From Nemertoderma westbladi (Eukaryota > Xenacoelomorpha > Nemertodermatida > Nemertodermatidae): DNA of 64,000 nt. The translations under genes and the position numbers were made by a program. Position 1 is the first letter of the stretch. Each line of letters starts with the position of its first letter. Positions 30,008 to 40,734 of this stretch are shown here, one piece after another. Location: positions 1 through 64,000 of the forward strand of contig JAUCBJ010007091.1 of assembly GCA_032718475.1 (NCBI GenBank), in the 5' to 3' direction. The notes under the pieces were generated by a model, which saw only the letters and a list, made by a program, of their open reading frames with translations, was not told the DNA's origin and made no database searches.

Positions 30008-30574
30008 CTCTTTATTATCCTAAAAACAATTTAAAATTAATATGAATATTGTTATATATATAATCAAAAAATTCATAAGCTACTCAACACAAATAAAATA
30101 TAATATCTAAACTTTAATTAATTTAATATTTTCAGAATGAGCTCGAATGAATCAGTTGAGCTCTTTATATATATATATATATATATATATATTTCAAGTT
30201 TCTACTTATACCAACCAATCATAAATAACAGTTACATTGTAAACTAATATCATAAATAAAGTTGCTTTTACAACTGAATTCTTTATAATAAAATCAAGTC
30301 TAAACCAAGATGTGTATAATGCGTTTTGAATTTTCATTGATAAAGTAGGTTTTACATGCAAATGTTTTATTATGGTGGTGTAAACTCATGCATTTACATG
30401 CGAATGTTTTATTCCTAATCCCGTGCTCACATTAAATATAAACTATCACCAATATTTACTCAATAAAGTCACCTTTACATGCAAATACTTTATAATAATC
30501 ACACTTTGTGATAAAAAGTTACCTTTACAAGTCAGTGTGAAACTGAAAAAGAAAAGTCTCTAGTTAATAATAAA
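30008..30574. promoter_or_regulatory. Probable polymerase promoter region with repeated octamer-like motifs
   Basis: No gene. It carries an (AT)n run at 30169-30192 and three spaced copies of TTTACATGCRAATRYTTTAT (near 30351, 30389 and 30470), two of which contain ATGCAAAT, the POU/Oct octamer. The same three are kept in the partial second copy (37344-37500). It lies between the stop of the 347-aa gene and the polymerase start, so a promoter role is inferred. Confidence 0.45.
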
Positions 30575-31618
30575 TCAATCTGATACTGTTTTTATATGTT
30601 CCTTATTGTAATCTGCTACCTCTTCACTTGCTTTTGTAACTTTTATTTTCTTTGTAGATATAGAATCATTGTTGGGAATGGAAGATGTTTGAGATGTAGA
30701 TCTGCGCTTTCTATCACACGAGGTCTCTTCGATGTATGTGTTTGGATTAAATGTGGATGAAACTACTTCTGGAAATGACTTATTAACCTTAAACTTCCAA
30801 GTTGGTGGATATAGAATCACGAAACCGTCTGCTATATCAGTTGATGAAACCTTTAACATCATATCGTAGAGAAACTCTATATATGGTATGTCTTTATCGT
30901 AATGTAACTGTAAATATTTGCTTTCCTTGTCTGTAATAATTACTTTTTTTTCTTGTACATTTATTTTTACTTTAAGTCGGTCAGATAAAGCTTTATCATC
31001 CGTATCTAGCTCTGAAAAGACACCTTCGTTACTAATTTCATAATTCCATTCATACCACAATGAATTTACTTCCGATGCTGTTAAGTTAAACCCATTATAA
31101 TACCTAAGACCAATAGCATCAGAATATCTAGCTGAAATCTCCCATAGTCCCATATAAGTCGCTCCTTTATATTTGCTTACAAAACCAACAAAAGATGGGT
31201 TGGTTAAATTAACAACATAACACTGATTTATTATTTCGAGTGGTGGTGATAACAATTCTAATATTTCTGTCTTACTCTGAAGCAATAAATTAATGAGTGA
31301 TTTGTTTAGAATTTGACATTTGCCTTGCTTCTGAATATATACGTTTTCAGTAATAACACAGGTGGAAATATTTAACTTTCCTCTTGTAAATTCTATATTA
31401 GGATAAATATTACCTCTTGAAACTGGTGATTCCTTTTGTCGGTTGAATAATATTTCTAAGACGTCTAGAAGGTAGAGTGTATCCTGGTAAGAGAAGCACG
31501 TTGTTACATTGCTATCGCTTGAGAGTAATATAAAGTACTTGCCATAAACAATACTACAGGTATATTTATTAAATGTAAATTTCCAAGTATTGCTTGAAGT
31601 TTTTTTAAATAAATCCAT
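30575..31618 (-). CDS. Polinton hypothetical protein, 347 aa, possible PC4-like ssDNA-binding segment
   Basis: Outermost gene at the right end, minus strand, upstream of the polymerase. Residues about 155-192 (TYMGLWEISARYS ... GFNLTASEVNSLW) resemble the 'vdiR-yy ... kGisLt--ew--L' pattern of PC4-type single-strand-binding domains. Weaker versions may recur at 12-60, 72-125 and 215-255. The C-terminal 45 residues are disordered with two basic clusters (DRKRR, TKKIKVTK) like nuclear localisation signals. A second copy at 37570-38618 is frameshifted. Assignment is tentative. Confidence 0.5.
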   Translation of the reverse strand: MDLFKKTSSNTWKFTFNKYTCSIVYGKYFILLSSDSNVTTCFSYQDTLYLLDVLEILFNRQKESPVSRGNIYPNIEFTRGKLNISTCVITENVYIQKQGKCQILNKSLINLLLQSKTEILELLSPPLEIINQCYVVNLTNPSFVGFVSKYKGATYMGLWEISARYSDAIGLRYYNGFNLTASEVNSLWYEWNYEISNEGVFSELDTDDKALSDRLKVKINVQEKKVIITDKESKYLQLHYDKDIPYIEFLYDMMLKVSSTDIADGFVILYPPTWKFKVNKSFPEVVSSTFNPNTYIEETSCDRKRRSTSQTSSIPNNDSISTKKIKVTKASEEVADYNKEHIKTVSD

Positions 31619-32235
31619 AATTAGAATGAAAACTATTTTGAAAAATAAAAACTAAATAAATGATTATTAGATTGTAAAACTTCTGTTTATATGGTTGCTT
31701 TAATACAGCAGAGTGACTTACAGTGAGGAATATAGTAGATTCGTGTAACAGATGCAACGTGTACAGCTAAATTTATTACATTAGCGTGAGTTAGAGAGTG
31801 AAATAGCAGTAACGTGTAACAGATGCAACGTAATCAATGCTAGTCCTATCATTCTAACTTATATTCAACTTAGTTGATCGATCAGATACATCGATAAAAG
31901 AAATCGATTATTATTAATAGTCGAATTAATGTATTCTACGCTATAGTAATTATGTTAAGGAACTAGAAGCTATTTATAATCATCTGCTACCAGTGATGAA
32001 GATGAAGAATTCAATGACTATGGTATAACTCAGATATTTATCGCCTTTTTCTCTCGAGGTTGGATGGAAGAGTGATTGGTGAGTTGTGAGGAGTTATATC
32101 AGTCCCGGGTTCGAACCCTGTTGAATATTTTGTTATCTGAAAAATTGCAAAATTAAATTTAGTTACTAGTGAAAAATAGCGATTTGAAAAATAATAGAAG
32201 TTACCTGTAGACACACCTAGCATCTGTAAAATAAA
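31619..32235. other. Polinton right subterminal non-coding region
   Basis: AT-rich, no gene. It has a repeated GTGTAACAGATGCAACGT word (31745 and 31814) and a palindromic CGGGTTCGAACCCTG at about 32105, which fits a tRNA B box. An 85-bp unit ending in GTAAAATAAAGG occurs twice, partly inside the terminal repeat. All are present in the second right end (38640-39244). Confidence 0.6.
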
Positions 32236-32555
32236 GGTTGGTGAAAAATTGCGATTTGAAAAATAATAGAAGTTACCTGATGCTAAGTGTAGACACCCGA
32301 ACACCTGTAAAATAAAGGCTTATGATTGGATGCAGTACTAGCGTTAGGTGACTAATAACACCTCTAGCGGAATAAGCGGGAATTTGAGAAGTTGCCATGG
32401 TTACGGATGAAATGCTGTCATCTGATTGGTTGAAATAATAACGACCACTGGTAAAGGTTGAAATGGTGGCTTCTGATTGGCTGCAGTACTAGAAATGGAT
32501 GGTAATGATGGGCTACGGGTGACTCTGATGCCGTCTCCATGTAATATATACTACT
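32236..32555 (-). repeat. Polinton right terminal inverted repeat (320 bp)
   Basis: Inverse of 12387-12706. It ends ACTACT at 32555, followed by the AGCAAC duplication. Confidence 0.95.
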
Positions 32556-32561
32556 AGCAAC
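32556..32561. repeat. Polinton target-site duplication, right
   Basis: AGCAAC, identical to 12381-12386. Confidence 0.95.
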
Positions 32562-33310
32562 TGACTCATGTAGTGCTTATCAAATAGCATTAAATTCACT
32601 ACAAACCACAATAATATAAGTCGCAATCGCTATATGTAACCCGTCTCTCTAACCTGTAGTGTATCAAGAAAATTGGGAAATTTGGGTTCTTTATAGATGT
32701 TCTCCAAATAATATTCAACCAACTGATACAAAATATGACAACAGTAAATAGCAGTATAATAATGTATGTTGAACCGATAATGTAAGACTGAACTGATAAC
32801 AGTTATACGCTCTATAATCTAAGCCTACTAATGTTTCTTCTAAAGTCTGAAACGAATTGACTCTAGAGCCGGTGTTCCTGGCCTAGATAGAAACAACACA
32901 ACAGTATCACAAAAACAGTAAGACTGAACACTCCTAGCACGATCTGCCAAATATCTCCACATCGACAGAAAAAATCGCTCTGATTGGCTGTTAAGCTAAA
33001 CAAAGAACCATGTGTCCAATGGCCGTTTCCATGTCAGCAACCAGCTGTTAGATGTCGTAATCTGAATCATCAAGGCTAAGCTGTGCCAGGGTATTTGACG
33101 CATTGCGGGTTTTTTGCCTTACCATGTCCGCCAAAGCACACATATAGAAGAATGACTTTTATGTCCGTTAAAACACCTATAACGGTACCTTGCGGGCGAG
33201 GGGGACTGATTATATCCGCAAAAGCTTTTACACCGCTCCCAGAAAATGGGATTCAAGTTTATAAATATACAAAAATCACAGTTTCTAATATATGTAAATA
33301 CTCTAAACAG

Positions 33311-34310
33311 CTAGTCTTTCTTGCGCGGACGGCGTTTACGCAGTTTTTTAAAGCTGGCCAGAGTCCTTTTCTCTTTGGGGCGAGCCACCTTACAAGGAGG
33401 GCTATAACTCCTGGGTGAAGGGTGCAATATAATTGCATCAGAGGGTGTAGGATTATGGTCGGTGTATACGCCAGTCGAAGTGCCGGGTTGATTGACATCA
33501 ACGTCGGGGGAGAGGGGTCTAACGGCTTTGAGAGCGCGTTTTAAGACAGCCGCTCTTACGGGTCCTTTACGAGTGGTCTGAACGAGAGCCGTGGGTGGAC
33601 CATAGGCAGTTAGAAACCTCCGGGGTTTAATGGTTCTTTCCAACTCGCGTTCGCGGGCTCGGTATTCGTAAGGCCGTCGATATACTTCCTGTAACTCGGG
33701 GTGTGAGTTAACAAATAAGTCTCCATAGTCCGGATCCTGACGGATATAATTGATTAAGTTATAGGAATGAAGGTCGCTAGGATTAACACTCCTGAGAAAT
33801 TTGCGTACGAACTTGGTTGAAATACATTCTCCGACGCGCTTCAGTAGTTCGTAACTAGATATGCGTGATTTCTGTTCGACAGAAGCGAATAGATAAGGAT
33901 GGAACGCATAAACTCCTTCGTAAGCGCGTCCAGGATAATGGCGATGGCGCGAATCACAATGTAAATCAGCGTTCGCTTCCCAAGCTCTGATGTAACGTAG
34001 TGTGATCATTTCATCTACGCTTTCCAAATCGTGATTAAAAGGGCAATCGAAACTGGCGTGTCCCTTTAGTTGACAATGGTGACATTGAGTCATAAATTGA
34101 GGGCAAACCGCAAAAATGTACAAGTTATTGAGTCTGCAATACGCACAATAAATTTCCATCACCGGTTGTTCGTGGAAATAGGAACAGCGGACGCTTGTGT
34201 CCATGGGCGTAACATGGTCTCTCGATGCGCATAACCGACAACGTTGCCGAGAAACATAGTTGGCATGGCGATAATTGTACGCAGTGAGACACTGTGGACC
34301 TTGATACCAT
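33311..34310 (-). pseudogene. Zinc-knuckle (Gag/nucleocapsid-like) protein, copy 2
   Basis: A longer open copy of the 2456-3598 protein: 297 aa open from 34204, with recognisable sequence back to about 34330 and a 1-bp frame change near 34340 against copy 1. Counting from 34204, a CxxC-RLNN segment (C20, C23) precedes a CX2CX4HX4C knuckle at C41, C44, H49, C54; the C-terminus is basic (KLRKRRPRKKD). Its main frame is intact here, unlike copy 1. Position at the 3' end of the element, after pol, is unusual for a nucleocapsid-type domain. Confidence 0.65.
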
Positions 34311-34360
34311 TCTAGGATGTAATCGTTGTCGCTGTTCCGGGAGCGATAGGCTGAATCTCC

Positions 34361-34543
34361 TCAGATTCTAGGCATATTGGTTCGTCTTCCCAGTCTGTTA
34401 CGAATATAATTTTCGTGATCTATTCTCGGTTTATCGTTACGACTCCGCTGGGTATGATATTTAAATAGAACCATTTCCCTTTCGGTGTCTACATCGTCCG
34501 TATCATGTAAATCGATAGGATGGCCGGTAGTTAGGAAGTCCAT
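34361..34543 (-). pseudogene. 3' ORF N-terminal fragment fused to truncated pol
   Basis: Matches 1430-1595 of copy 1 (DFLTTGHPIDLHDTDDVDTE). It starts within 13 bp of the pol stop, at a GTACGTATATGGACTTC junction shared with copy 1, which suggests deletion of the integrase region between them. Confidence 0.55.
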
Positions 34544-35801
34544 ATACGTACTATTCCATTCTCTATTTCTTCATCGGAATCTTCATAGCATTGCAGGAGT
34601 CTCAGTATCTGCTTATTGGTTTCTTCATGCTCCTGGTAACTAATTTTCTCCTTGAGAAACCGGTCAGATGTCTTATATTTGGGTAAATTTTTAATAACAT
34701 GAACTTGTGCAGATGTCAATGGAGCGGTATCACTAGTGGTCTTCGTCCTGGAGTAGTGATGATGAAAACATCGCCTTAAATATGTGACGGCTTTACAGAG
34801 CCGATTCCAGGAACTGTAGTGATGCATTGCTCTCTGCAGCAGGGGTGAGATTCCTTGCGAGACGTCTGGTATTCCAGATTTCCAACCTCTATCTCTAATT
34901 TCCACAACAGACTTATTTGTGGCGAGGGATTGTGGATCCGAAGCATCATTCCCGGAAGTATGTAATACAGATAGATCGATCGTCGGTTTAAATAACTTCG
35001 ATTTACTCGCCCGGGTTTTAGGTTTGACTGTCTCCGCTCCCTTGGCTTGTCTAATCTCCGCCGTAGTAAGGTGAGGAGGCCATTCATCCTCTTCCTTGCT
35101 CAGGAAGTCGGGTCCACCCAACCAATCTGGAGTATCTATCAGTTCCTGTGGAGTTGCTCCCCTGGAGGCGATATCGGCTGGATTAATCGTACCAGGGCAA
35201 TGTCTCCATTGATCTATCTTTGTGCGACTAAGAATAATAGCTACCCTGTTAGTAACAAAAACGCTGAACTGACAGACTTCATTGGTTAGATACTCCAACA
35301 CGAGTAAAGCGTCGGTCCAATAAACCGTTTTCTCCAGTGGATAGTCGATTTGTTCTGTTACGTTCCGGCCGATGGCTGTAGCGTATAAAGCCGCCTTTAA
35401 CTCCGCTCGAGGAACCTTTAACTTGTTGTTAATCAATGCCTTAGAGGTAACCAAGGCGACTTTGATTCCATCCGGAGTTTCGACTCGCAGATATGCTACT
35501 ATACCTATTCCCATGTCGCTGGCGTCTCCAAACACATGGAGTTGATAGGAATACGTAGGAAGAACATGACCAAAATATGCACGGGAAATTATAAAGTTCT
35601 CGATGGCCGGTAGAGAATCTTCCCATTTCATCCATTTCTTCAACAGTTCTCCCTTACGCGGATCGTCCCATGAGTGGTTTTCAAGCCACATTTGTTGTAC
35701 TAAACTCCGAGCAATCAATATAACTGGGCTAATAAATCCCAATGGGTCGAAATAAGCGCTCAGGATACTTAAACAAATCCGTTTGGACCGAACTGGATTA
35801 T
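34531..35801 (-). pseudogene. BEL/Pao pol: RT end and RNase H region
   Basis: Contains the BEL/Pao connection sequence (SILSAYFDPLGFISPV) and RNase H motifs: FGDASDMGIG, the ELKAAL helix, WTDALLVLEYL, and the WRHCPGTINPADIASRG segment typical of the family. It is continuous in frame with 36100-37027 apart from the SINE between. The C-terminal side ends before any integrase core. An ATG at 35847 comes from SINE sequence and is not the natural start. Confidence 0.85.
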
Positions 35802-35806
35802 CTCGC

Positions 35807-36094
35807 ACCTTGGTTCCACCTTGGTGTAGTGGTTGCATTGAATTCACATCTCCTGTAGGTCGTGGGTTCGATCCTCACATGGACCAGGGCAGTTTTCGTT
35901 TCGGCACGAATGCTTTAAAGGGACCAGCCAGGGCGCATCTCTGCCTTGCATCCTTAAGTGGTAGCTAAATGAGTACTAGAGTTTCCTCTGGGGAGTAAAG
36001 TTCTGGGGGGACCGCACTGGAAATAAGTCGTCAGACTTTGTGCGTAATCCCTGGCCTAGCGGCCGAAGAAAATTTACTTTTACTTTTACTTTTA
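35807..36094 (+). mobile_element. tRNA-derived SINE inserted in BEL/Pao pol
   Basis: Has a tRNA-like head with A-box region (TGGTGTAGTGGTTGCATTG) and B box (GGGTTCGATCC), a unique body, and a (TTTTAC)n tail at 36075-36094. The 5-bp word CTCGC flanks both sides (35802-35806 and 36095-36099), and removing the SINE plus one copy keeps the pol frame. It is on the opposite strand to pol. Confidence 0.85.
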
Positions 36095-36099
36095 CTCGC

Positions 36100-37027
36100 T
36101 GTTTTAGCTGAAAAAACAGGATATCTCTTTCAGTGTCCCACTTCAAGCCAAGCGTCTTGGTTTCTGGAAGATCGTCCTTTATTAAATCTAGGTCTTTCGC
36201 TCCTCGGTCTTCTACCGGTATCGCTTCCAGAAACTCACGGGAGTTGCTGGTGAATTTCGTCAGTCGAAATCCACCTCTTTTCAAACACTCTACCATTCCT
36301 TTCGCGACATCTATGGCTTCTTCTACTGATGGAAGGGACCTTAAATTGTCGTCCATGTATATATTACGTTTGATGTTGTCTATCACCTCTTTGGAGAAGG
36401 CGTCTCGGTTGTCATTCGCAGTGGTTCGCACCACGGAGCAGGCGTTGGAAGGGCTTGATATGATCCCAAAAGCCTGGATGGTCATCCAGTACTCTACCGG
36501 TTTCTGGTTGAGGTCTCCTTCAGGCCACCACAGAAATCTCAGACTGTCTCTATCTCTATCCAGCGCCTTGGCTTGTAAGAACATTCCTTCTATATCGGAG
36601 GCGAACGCGATGGAATATTGTCTTAATCTCAAAAGTATTCCCAACAAAGATTGGAGTAAGTTGGGTCCTGGTAACAACTCGGAATTGAGGGATTGGCCCA
36701 TATATAGAGCAGAGCCATCGAATACGACTCGTACTTCGTGGGGTTTACCGGGTTTGGGAACGTAATGATGTGTTAAGTAATACGTTCTCTCAGTCACTGG
36801 TGTTCCTTCCGGTACTCGCTCCGCGTATCCCTTTGTTATAAATTTCTTCAACTGAGTTTGGTACATTTCTTTAGCTGAAACATTAGCCGTAAGGCGTCGA
36901 TGTAATTGAGCGATTCTTTTCTCTGCCAAGGGTCTGTTATTTATAAATCTAGGTTCTCGTTTTCGAAATGGTAGGCCGATTTCATATCTACCTTGGTCCT
37001 TTAAAAAACGTGTAGTTGTTTCCTGGA
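36100..37027 (-). pseudogene. BEL/Pao reverse transcriptase
   Basis: RT of the BEL/Pao superfamily: YYLTHHYVPKPGKPHEVRVV, first catalytic Asp in FASDIEGMF, and the YMDD box in RNIYMDDNLRS. The frame is open back to the TA microsatellite at 37030, so its N-terminus, protease and gag are missing. Stopped on the other side by the SINE. Confidence 0.88.
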
Positions 37028-37029
37028 TT

Positions 37030-37155
37030 TATATATATATATATATATATATATAATCAAAAAATTCATAAGCTACTCAACACAAATAAAATATAATATC
37101 TAAACTTTAATTAATTTAATATTTTCAGAATGAGCTCGAATGAATCAGTTGAGCT

Positions 37156-37189
<34 letters not shown>

Positions 37190-39564
37190 CAAGTTTCTAC
37201 TTATACCAACCAATCATAAATAACAGTTACATTGGAAACTAATATCATAAATAAAGTTGCTTTTACAACTGAATTCTTTATAATAAAATCAAGTCTAAAC
37301 CAAGATGTGTATAATGCGTTTTGAATTTTCATTGATAAAGTAGGTTTTACATGCAAATGTTTTATTATGGTGGTGTAAACTCATGCATTTACATGCGAAT
37401 GTTTTATTCCTAATCCCGTGCTCACATTAAATATAAACTATCACCAATATTTACTCAATAAAGTCACCTTTACATGCAAATACTTTATAATAATCACACT
37501 TTGTGATAAAAAGTTACCTTTACAAGTCAGTGTGAAACTGAAAAAGAAAAGTCTCTAGTTAATAATAAATCAATCTGATACTGTTTTTATATGTTCCTTA
37601 TTGTAATCTGCTACCTCTTCACTTGCTTTTGTAACTTTTATTTTCTTTGTAGATATAGAATCATTGTTGGGAATGGAAGATGTTTGAGATGTAGATCTGC
37701 GCTTTCTATCACTCGAGGTCTCTTCGATGTATGTGTTTGGATTAAATGTGGATGAAACTACTTCTGGAAATGACTTATTAACCTTAAACTTCCAAGTTGG
37801 TGGATATAGAATCACGAAACCGTCTGCTATATCAGTTGATGAAACCTTTAACATCATATCGTAGAGAAACTCTATATATGGTATGTCTTTATCGTAATGT
37901 AACTGTAAATATTTGCTTTCCTTGTCTGTAATAATTACTTTTTTTTCTTGTACATTTATTTTTACTTTAAGTCGGTCAGATAAAGCTTTATCGTCCATAT
38001 CTAGCTCTGAAAAGACACCTTCGTTACTAATTTCATAATTCCATTCATACCACAATGAATTTACTTCCGATGCTGTTAAGTTAAACCCATTATAATACCT
38101 AAGACCAATAGCATCAGAATATCTAGCTGAAATCTCCCATAGTCCCATATAAGTCGCTCCTTTATATTTGCTTACAAAACCAACAAAAGATGGGTTGGTT
38201 AAATTAACAACATAACACTGATTTATTATTTCGAGTGGTGGTGATAACAATTCTAATATTTCTGTCTTACTCTGAAGCAATAAATTAATGATTTGTTTAG
38301 AATTTGACATTTGCCTTGCTTCTGAATATATACGTTTTCAGTAATAACACAGGTGGAAATATTTAACTTTCCTCTTGTAAATTCTATATTAGGATAAATG
38401 AAACATGAAATAAAAAATGAAACTGGTGATTCCTTTTGTCGGTTGAATAATATTTCTAAGACGTCTAGAAGGTAGAGTGTATCCTGGTAAGAGAAGCACG
38501 TTGTTACATTGTTATCGCTTGAGAGTAATATAAAGTACTTGCCATAAACAATACTACAGGTATATTTATTAAATGTAAATTTCCAAGTATTGCTTGAAGT
38601 TTTTTTAAATAAATCCATAATTAGAATGAAAACTATTTTGAAAAATAAAAACTAAATAAATGATTATTAGATTGTAAAACTTCTGTTTATATGGTTGCTT
38701 TAATACAGCAGAGTGACTTACAGTGAGGAATATAGTAGATTTGTGTAACAGATGCAACGTGTACAGCTAAATTTATTACATTAGCGTGAGTTAGAGAGTG
38801 AAATAGCAGTAACGTGTAACAGATGCAACGTAATCAATGCTAGCCCTATCATTCTAACTTATATTCAAATTAGTTGATCGAACAGTTACATCGATAAAAT
38901 AAATCGATTATTATTAATAGTCGAATTAATGTATTCTACGCTATAGTAATTATGTTAAGGAACTAGAAGCTATTTATAATCATCTGCTACCAGTGATGAA
39001 GATGAAGAATTCAATGACTATGCTATAACTCAGATATTTATCGCCTTTTTCTCTCGAGGTTGGATGGAAGAGTGATTGGTGAGTTGTGAGGAGTTATATC
39101 AGTCCCGGGTTCGAACCCTGTTGAATATTTTGTTATCTGAAAAATTGCAAAATTAAATTTAGTTACTAGTGAAAAATAGCGATTTGAAAAATAATAGAAG
39201 TTACCTGATGCTAAGTGTAGACACCCGAACACCTGTAAAATAAAGGTTGGTGAAAAATTGCGATTTGAAAAATAATAGAAGTTACCTGATGCTAAGTGTA
39301 GACACCCGGACACCTGTAAAATAAAGGCTTATGATTGGATGCAGTACTAGCGTTAGGTGACTAATAACGCCTCTAGCGGAATAAGCGGGAACTTGAGAAG
39401 TTGCCATGGTTACGGATGAAATGCTGTCATCTGATTGGTTGAAATAATAACGACCACTGGTAAAGGTTGAAATGGTGGCTTCTGATTGGCTGCAGTACTA
39501 GAAATGGACGGTAATGATGGGCTATGGGTGACTCTGATGCCGTCTCCATGTAATATATACTACT
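37030..39564 (-). mobile_element. Second Polinton, right end only (about 2.5 kb)
   Basis: Near-identical to 30050-32555, from an (AT)n tract (37030-37055) through the octamer-like region, the 347-aa gene, the subterminal region and the terminal repeat (39245-39564), which ends in the same ACTACT. The flank after it (GGCATG) differs from AGCAAC, so it is a separate insertion. The rest of the element is missing at the TA tract, where it joins BEL/Pao pol. Confidence 0.92.
37570..38618 (-). pseudogene. Second copy of the 347-aa Polinton protein, frameshifted
   Basis: Open pieces 38253-38618 and 37570-38310. Versus 30575-31618 it lacks 4 bp near 38290, shifting the frame, and carries a replaced segment near 38400. 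Otherwise almost identical. Confidence 0.85.
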
Positions 39565-40420
39565 GGCATGTCACAATTCTTATTATATTTAATAGGGCGT
39601 TACCCAGTAAGCAACCGAGGGTGGACTCTCTATAGCCGAGGGGCACTTGTATAATAACTAATAATCACGAACCCCGTCCTCTTGTAATATACACCTAACT
39701 CTGCAGTAGTCAGTAGTAGTAGTAATAGTAGTTAGTAGTAGTAGAATAAGAGTGAGAAAGAGAGAGAGAAAGAGAAATAGAGAGAGAGAGAGAGAGAGAG
39801 TGAGAGGAAGTAGAGTAGAATAAGATACGGATTCATAATTATTGTATCAAACTCATGTACTACTTACTTCAATGTGCCAATTGTAATAATAATTAAACAT
39901 TACTCTGATTACGCTGAGTTTGGCCCCATAAGATATTATACTGACGTATTTTATATTAATATATCCATGCGAGTAAACAAGAAGTGAAGTAAATGTTTAT
40001 TATTATAGTTTTAGAAATTGAGTGATATACCCAAGATAGTGAAATATATAATATACCAGAAATTGCAATTTGATCAGATGTATCAAAGCGGCGTCTTTAG
40101 TATAATACAAATCACTCTGTTATACAATGTAAATATACTAAATCTATTTATAAATATATTATGAGCCCTACATTGTATATTTCTCTACAGGTAGACAATG
40201 TAGTATGTTAAAACTTGATATAATTTGGTATAATGTATAACATACTACAAATAAGACTGAGGCAGCTAAACTATATTGCAAAGAAATCAAATATCCTAAA
40301 GTAATATACTAGACCATCCCTCCACCCTATAAATAGTGTTCACCACCTACCCCACCCACCACCCTTATTACTACATAATAATGAAAGATAGTACTGGCGC
40401 TCCGGTCACTCCATTCCCTC
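39565..40420. other. Intergenic, microsatellites, no gene
   Basis: Holds a TAG/GTA triplet run (39708-39745), a (GA)n run (about 39755-39801) and AT-rich sequence. No coding frame. Confidence 0.55.
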
Positions 40421-40734
40421 CGCTGGGGGGGTTAAGTACTAGGTTTTGACACTATGCAAAATCCGAGCACAGAGTTAGAAGCGCATTGGATAGGCGAACA
40501 TTTCTTGCAGTGAAAGTATTTCCATATCTGTTATAGTTTTCGAGATAGTCAGACATGAGTAGCAAAAATTTGAATTTTTTTCGGTAAAGTCTGATTTCAC
40601 CGGTACCTGTCATCCGAAATAAGGATTATGATATATCGTTAGATGCGGGTCCACTAACTGTACATTCACATTTTTTCAAGAAAAAAATTCGATCAAGGGT
40701 TTTTGAAATATTTTCGAATTACCGGAAGCAGACT

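Larger units (their letters stand above)
12387..32555. mobile_element. Complete Maverick/Polinton element (20,169 bp)
   Basis: A self-synthesising virus-like transposon defined by 320-bp terminal inverted repeats (12387-12706 and 32236-32555), ends starting AGTAGTATATATTAC, and a perfect 6-bp target duplication AGCAAC. It encodes the hallmark set: protein-primed DNA polymerase B, retroviral-type integrase with chromodomain, FtsK/HerA-type packaging ATPase, adenain-like protease, and major and probable minor capsid proteins. Structural genes run left to right; polymerase genes run right to left. Inactivating changes are a 1,785-bp insertion in the capsid gene and a frame change in the polymerase, so this copy looks non-autonomous although young. 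Confidence 0.97.
32562..37027 (-). mobile_element. BEL/Pao retrotransposon copy 2 (minus strand), interrupted by the Polinton and a SINE
   Basis: Minus-strand order: reverse transcriptase (from the edge at 37027), RNase H region (to 34531), then the 3' ORF and zinc-knuckle gene, then the LTR-like region (33300 to 32562, continuing at 12386-11896 beyond the Polinton). Gag, protease and most of the integrase are missing. The 5' edge is a TA microsatellite that joins directly to a second Polinton end. Confidence 0.85.

Noticed and set aside
35811-35890. A functional tRNA gene
   Set aside because: It has B-box and A-box-like sequence but a diverged stem pattern, a long body and a (TTTTAC)n tail; it is a SINE.
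36133-36765. 210-aa plus-strand open frame
   Set aside because: Antisense shadow of the BEL/Pao reverse transcriptase.
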